This document shows, piece after piece, positions 60,505 to 64,000 of a stretch of 64,000 nucleotides of DNA. Under the pieces are notes generated by a model. That model made no database searches, was not told the origin of the DNA, and was given only the letters and a program-made list of their open reading frames with translations. Where the stretch lies: NCBI RefSeq assembly GCF_019550795.1, contig NZ_CP080545.1:1011501-1075500 (forward strand). Direction: 5' to 3'. A program made the position numbers and the translations under genes. The first letter of the stretch is position 1. Each line of letters starts with the position of its first letter. This DNA is from Paenibacillus sp. sptzw28 (lineage in GTDB: Bacteria > Bacillota > Bacilli > Paenibacillales > Paenibacillaceae).

Positions 60505-60545
60505 AGTCATTTCATAATTAGTGAGAAGAAAGGCCGGGTGAACAG

Positions 60546-62075
60546 ATGGCGGACTATATACTGGAAATGCGCGATATCACCAAGACATTCCCCGGCGTCA
60601 AAGCGCTTGCGAATGTTAATCTCAAGGTCAAGGAAGGCGAAGTTCACGCTCTCTGCGGCGAGAACGGCGCAGGCAAATCGACGCTGATGAAAGTACTGAG
60701 CGGCGTTTACCCTCACGGCTCCTACGAAGGGGACATTTTGTTCAAGGGACAGGTGTGTGAATTCAAGGATATCAAGCAGAGCGAGACGCTGGGTATCGTT
60801 ATTATTCACCAGGAGCTTGCCCTCATTCCATATTTATCGATAGCGGAAAATATTTTTCTCGGCAACGAGCAGGCCCCCAAGGGGATTATCGACTGGAACG
60901 ACACGAACGTGCGGGCCAAGGAACTGCTGGAAACAGTCGGGTTAAATGAAACGCCGGCTACGCTGATCACTAACCTCGGAGTAGGTAAGCAGCAGCTTGT
61001 CGAAATTGCCAAAGCATTATCCAAGAAGGTCAAGCTGCTCATTCTCGACGAGCCGACGGCGGCGCTGAACGAAGAGGACAGCGAAAATTTACTGGACCTT
61101 ATTCTGGCATTCAAGAAGCAGGGTATTTCCTCCATCATCATCTCGCACAAGCTGAACGAAATAGCCAAAGTAGCTGATTCCATCACGATACTGCGCGACG
61201 GCAAAACGATTGAAACGTTGGATATGCGAGCGGATGAGATCACCGAAGACCGGATTATAAAAGGGATGGTCGGCAGGGATCTGACGAATCGTTACCCCGA
61301 ACGGCAGCCGCAAATCGGCGGTACGATCTTCGAGGTTAAAGGCTGGAACGTTTATCATCCTCAGCATCTGGAGCGCAAAGTGATCGACAACGTGGATTTC
61401 CATATCCGCAAGGGAGAAATCGTCGGTATCGCAGGACTTATGGGCTCAGGGCGCACGGAGCTGGCCATGAGTATCTTCGGCCGTTCCTACGGCCGCAATA
61501 TCTCGGGACAAATCATCAAGGACGGCAAGGAAGTCCGTTTCCATGATATCAGCGATGCGATCGATCATGGCGTCGCTTATGTCACGGAAGACCGGAAACA
61601 GTACGGGCTAATTCTCATCGACGATATTAAATCCAATATATCATTAGCCAGCTTAAATAAAATATCCCGCCGTTCGGTGGTCAATCAGAACGAAGAAGTG
61701 GTTGTCGCCGAAACTTACCGGAAAAAAATGAACATCAAAACACCGTCCGTGCTGCAGAAAGCGGGAAATTTGAGCGGCGGCAACCAGCAGAAGGTCGTTC
61801 TCAGCAAGTGGATTTTCTCGGGGCCGGACATTCTCATTCTGGACGAACCTACCCGGGGGATCGATGTCGGAGCCAAATATGAGATTTATACAATCATTAA
61901 CCAATTGGCGTCCGAAGGCAAAGGAGTGCTTGTGATCTCTTCGGAGCTCCCCGAGATCATCGGAATGTGCGACCGCGTTTACATCATGAACGAGGGCCGG
62001 ATAACCGGCGAAGTTAACCGCGAAGACGCAACTCAAGAAACGCTAATGAAATATATGACACAAAGCAGGGGGTAA
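60546..62075 (+). CDS. mmsA: Multiple-monosaccharide ABC transporter ATP-binding protein
   Basis: This 509-residue protein is a tandem sugar ABC ATPase. The first half has Walker [22 protein letters not shown]-loop [20 protein letters not shown], signature [20 protein letters not shown] and Walker [16 protein letters not shown]. The second half has the degenerate site [40 protein letters not shown] and [14 protein letters not shown]. Degeneration of the second nucleotide site is typical of RbsA/MglA/GguA. It energises uptake with ChvE and MmsB. ATG follows GGCCGGGTG. Confidence 0.95.
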   Translation: MADYILEMRDITKTFPGVKALANVNLKVKEGEVHALCGENGAGKSTLMKVLSGVYPHGSYEGDILFKGQVCEFKDIKQSETLGIVIIHQELALIPYLSIAENIFLGNEQAPKGIIDWNDTNVRAKELLETVGLNETPATLITNLGVGKQQLVEIAKALSKKVKLLILDEPTAALNEEDSENLLDLILAFKKQGISSIIISHKLNEIAKVADSITILRDGKTIETLDMRADEITEDRIIKGMVGRDLTNRYPERQPQIGGTIFEVKGWNVYHPQHLERKVIDNVDFHIRKGEIVGIAGLMGSGRTELAMSIFGRSYGRNISGQIIKDGKEVRFHDISDAIDHGVAYVTEDRKQYGLILIDDIKSNISLASLNKISRRSVVNQNEEVVVAETYRKKMNIKTPSVLQKAGNLSGGNQQKVVLSKWIFSGPDILILDEPTRGIDVGAKYEIYTIINQLASEGKGVLVISSELPEIIGMCDRVYIMNEGRITGEVNREDATQETLMKYMTQSRG

Positions 62076-62083
62076 CAAAAACG

Positions 62084-63247
62084 ATGGACGTCTTGAAAAA
62101 TCTGTTCAAGAGTAACTTCCGGCAGTACGGCATGATTCTCGCGCTCGTACTGATCACAGTGCTGTTCCAGATCCTGTCGGATGGAATACTGCTCAAACCG
62201 CTTAACGTAACCAATCTCATTCAGCAAAACAGCTATATACTCGTGCTGGCCATCGGTATGGTGCTGGTTATTATCACGGGTCACATCGATCTGTCCGTGG
62301 GCTCGGTAGCCGCATTCGTCGGCGCAGTATCCGCCATAATGATGGTGGATCATGGCATGCCTTTCTACATCGCTTTGATTCTGTCTCTGATCCTGGGCGC
62401 GCTTGTAGGGGCCTGGCAGGGCTTCTGGATTGCATATGTCCGAATACCGTCCTTTATCGTTACGCTCGCAGGCATGCTGCTGTTCCGGGGACTTACGATG
62501 GTCGTGCTGGACGGCAAATCAATAGCGCCTTTCCCGAAGCTTTTTCAAAAAATGAGCTCCGGCTTTCTTCCCGATTTCGATCAGGACCCTTCTATTCATA
62601 TTCTTACGATCCTCATGGGTCTCCTGCTGGGTGCCGTCACCATTATCCAGGAGATCAAGAACCGCCGCGCGGAGCAGAAGTACCAATTCAAGGTGCTCCT
62701 GATGCCCTTATTCCTGGCGAAACTGATCGCTATCGTAGCGGTTATCAATATTTTCACCTATGTATTGGCACAATATAAAGGGATACCATTTATTCTCATT
62801 GTTCTGTTCGTGCTCGTCGTTGTCTATACGTTCGTGATGAAGAGAACGGTAATGGGACGCCACACTTACGCGATCGGCGGCAATGAGAAGGCGGCGAAGC
62901 TGTCCGGGATCAAAACCAAACGGGTAACGTTCTGGGTATTCGTCAACATGGGCGCATTGGCGGCATTATCGGGCTTGATCTATGCCGCGCGTCTGAACGC
63001 GGCTACTCCCAAAGCCGGCGTCAACTTCGAGCTTGATGCCATCGCGGCTTGCTTTATCGGCGGGGCTTCTGCCTCAGGCGGGATCGGAACCGTCATCGGC
63101 GCGATGATAGGCGGCTTGGTTATGGGCGTCATGAACAACGGGATGTCGCTTATCGGTCTTGGCATCGACTGGCAGCAGGGAATTAAAGGCTTGGTTCTGC
63201 TTATGGCCGTAGGGTTTGATATTTACAACAAGAATAAAACCGCTTAA
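62084..63247 (+). CDS. mmsB: Multiple-monosaccharide ABC transporter permease
   Basis: This 387-residue protein has about 10 membrane segments. The family motif ITGHIDLSVGSVAAFVGAVS lies near residue 70, and the EAA-like segment GGASASGGIGTVIGAMIGGL VMGVMNNGMSL (in two parts) near the C-terminus. A longer central part (IKNRRAEQKYQFKVLLMPLF) distinguishes GguB/XylH-type permeases from RbsC. The gene starts 8 bp after mmsA. It forms the channel dimer of the ABC importer. Confidence 0.95.
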   Translation: MDVLKNLFKSNFRQYGMILALVLITVLFQILSDGILLKPLNVTNLIQQNSYILVLAIGMVLVIITGHIDLSVGSVAAFVGAVSAIMMVDHGMPFYIALILSLILGALVGAWQGFWIAYVRIPSFIVTLAGMLLFRGLTMVVLDGKSIAPFPKLFQKMSSGFLPDFDQDPSIHILTILMGLLLGAVTIIQEIKNRRAEQKYQFKVLLMPLFLAKLIAIVAVINIFTYVLAQYKGIPFILIVLFVLVVVYTFVMKRTVMGRHTYAIGGNEKAAKLSGIKTKRVTFWVFVNMGALAALSGLIYAARLNAATPKAGVNFELDAIAACFIGGASASGGIGTVIGAMIGGLVMGVMNNGMSLIGLGIDWQQGIKGLVLLMAVGFDIYNKNKTA

Positions 63248-63378
63248 TATGGATGGAAAAAGGAAGACCCTTCCATAAGTGGTGAATCAGTGATGAAATA
63301 AAGGTACTGCCAGGGGCATTATCGATTATATCTCTATGCAAGCAGGAAACGGGAGATATTTGGCATGCACATTTTGGA

Positions 63379-63406
63379 GCCGCGGCTATAGCTGCGGCCT
63401 TTTTTG
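63379..63406 (+). terminator. Terminator of the transporter operon
   Basis: GCCGCGGC-TATA-GCTGCGGC is followed by CTTTTTTG. It lies 130 bp after the mmsB stop codon. Confidence 0.75.
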
Positions 63407-63744
63407 TCAAGGAAACAGCCTGTCTGAAGAAACAGCCGCCAGCGTTACCGCCCAATCCGCAAATATGCTGAGAAAGCATGGATTCTCGCGAGTGGCGGAT
63501 ACAATACCCGGTATCGGCGTTATACAGGCCGAGGAGATGATCCTGGAAGTAAAGAGCAGAAGCGCACAACGATTTAATCGGCCACATGCTAACCTACTCT
63601 CATGCGTTGAATATTTTGTTCGACCTGGGCCATGAATCTTATTTCAGGAGAGGCGTCGCTCCTCTGTTGAAGCTGGTTAAGGTGCTTTCCATTCTAACAA
63701 GGAAAGGTTTTTTTTGTTTTATATTTTAGGTTAAACCAAAACGG
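63407..63744 (+). other. Unassigned stretch with an open frame
   Basis: A frame after TAA (about 63551)  reads RAEAHNDLIGHMLTYSHALN then ILFDLGHESYFRRGVAPLLK and runs to about 63729. It has no start codon with a ribosome binding site, and I do not recognise it. It is possibly a decayed gene fragment. Confidence 0.35.
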
Positions 63745-63748
63745 AGCA

Positions 63749-63859
63749 GGTCGAATGATTCTGGAGAAGAGTCAGCGGTCGCCTTTGTTCGGGGATTCCC
63801 ACTTTAGCTCATCTATTCAAGGAATCCCCGAACAACAGCGATCGTAAGAACATTCGACC
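63749..63859. repeat. Large interrupted palindrome
   Basis: Two nested inverted pairs are present: GGTCGAATG (63749-63757)/CATTCGACC (63851-63859), and the perfect 15-bp TTGTTCGGGGATTCC (63785-63799)/GGAATCCCCGAACAA (63821-63835) around a 21-nt loop. The structure spans about 110 bp. It could be a MITE-like palindromic element or a regulatory leader. Confidence 0.6.
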
Positions 63860-63896
63860 CGCGCAGTTCCCTGTGTTTAACCCAAATTAAAAACGA

Positions 63897-63946
63897 GGGG
63901 CCGTCCCATCGTCATCTTTGATGACTTATGGGACAGCCCCTTCTTC
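63897..63946 (+). terminator. Long stem-loop, probable terminator
   Basis: GGGGCCGTCCCAT and ATGGGACAGCCCC enclose an inner stem GTCATC/GATGAC, followed by TTCTTCT. It could end transcription from either direction. Confidence 0.55.
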
Positions 63947-64000
63947 TATATTCGGAAAGTACAAGTGTGAACGCGGTGCAACTAAATCTATAAAACTAAG

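Noticed and set aside
1..64000. CRISPR arrays, tRNA or rRNA genes, phage structural genes
   Set aside because: No regularly spaced short repeats of 25-40 bp, no tRNA- or rRNA-like sequence and no capsid, portal or tail proteins were seen.
1..64000. An integron integrase or other tyrosine recombinase
   Set aside because: None of the open frames shows the R-H-R-Y pattern or an IntI-like extra domain, so the cassette interpretation rests on the sites and gene order only.

Overview
The window looks like chromosomal DNA of a saccharolytic, spore-former-type Bacillota, most likely Paenibacillus or a close relative. Genes have strong GGAGG-type ribosome binding sites. The gene set also fits: GH32, GH38, GH27 and PL1 enzymes or remnants, a YesM/YesN-like two-component pair beside a sugar ABC transporter, a copper-amine-oxidase-type stalk domain on a secreted protein, and LplA-like solute-binding fragments. 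I saw no tRNA, rRNA or CRISPR array. The genus is inferred from gene content, not from a marker gene.

Layout. 1-5.1 kb: the end of a GH32 gene, a TetR/MFS divergent pair with its operator, a beta-propeller protein, a solute-binding-protein remnant and an unknown membrane protein. 5.1-11 kb: a high-GC EmrB/QacA-type exporter, a LysR regulator, transposon debris and a secreted DUF1349-like protein. 11-47.7 kb: an accessory region in which almost every non-transposon gene lies on the + strand. It holds regulators, VOC proteins, acetyltransferases, a HIT protein, Nudix, P-loop kinase, metallophosphoesterase, histidine phosphatase, PabB, an RCC1-repeat protein and small membrane proteins, many of them broken. 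47.8-64 kb: ordinary metabolic DNA with a LysR/DinB/SnoaL group, a GntR-LacI regulator divergent from a GH38 alpha-mannosidase, and a sugar-sensing and uptake locus (binding protein, histidine kinase and response regulator, followed by chvE-mmsA-mmsB).

The main observation is a dispersed intergenic unit present about 25 times between 5.4 and 47.7 kb, always in the same orientation and usually starting at or just after a stop codon. Its order is: left box CTAACGGRNACGATAGTT, a variable stem-loop often built on GGCTGCC/GGCAGCC, and right box CTAACGGGCAGNTTAGT. The outer ends pair with each other and co-vary between copies, and the inner parts of the two boxes also pair. This is the architecture of integron attC sites, and the region reads like a gene-cassette array (one or a few genes, then a site, then 60-100 bp to the next start). 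No integron integrase is visible here.

Five IS110-family (IS1111-like) elements or derivatives sit exactly inside these units. Each complete one has a long structured region after its transposase gene. In three divergent lineages this region carries AGGAATG, complementary to the element's own left end CATTCCT, and a loop that resembles the site actually hit. I read these regions as bridge/seek-type guide RNAs programmed against the cassette sites. An IS256-family element with an 8-bp target duplication, and several remnants, complete the mobile DNA.
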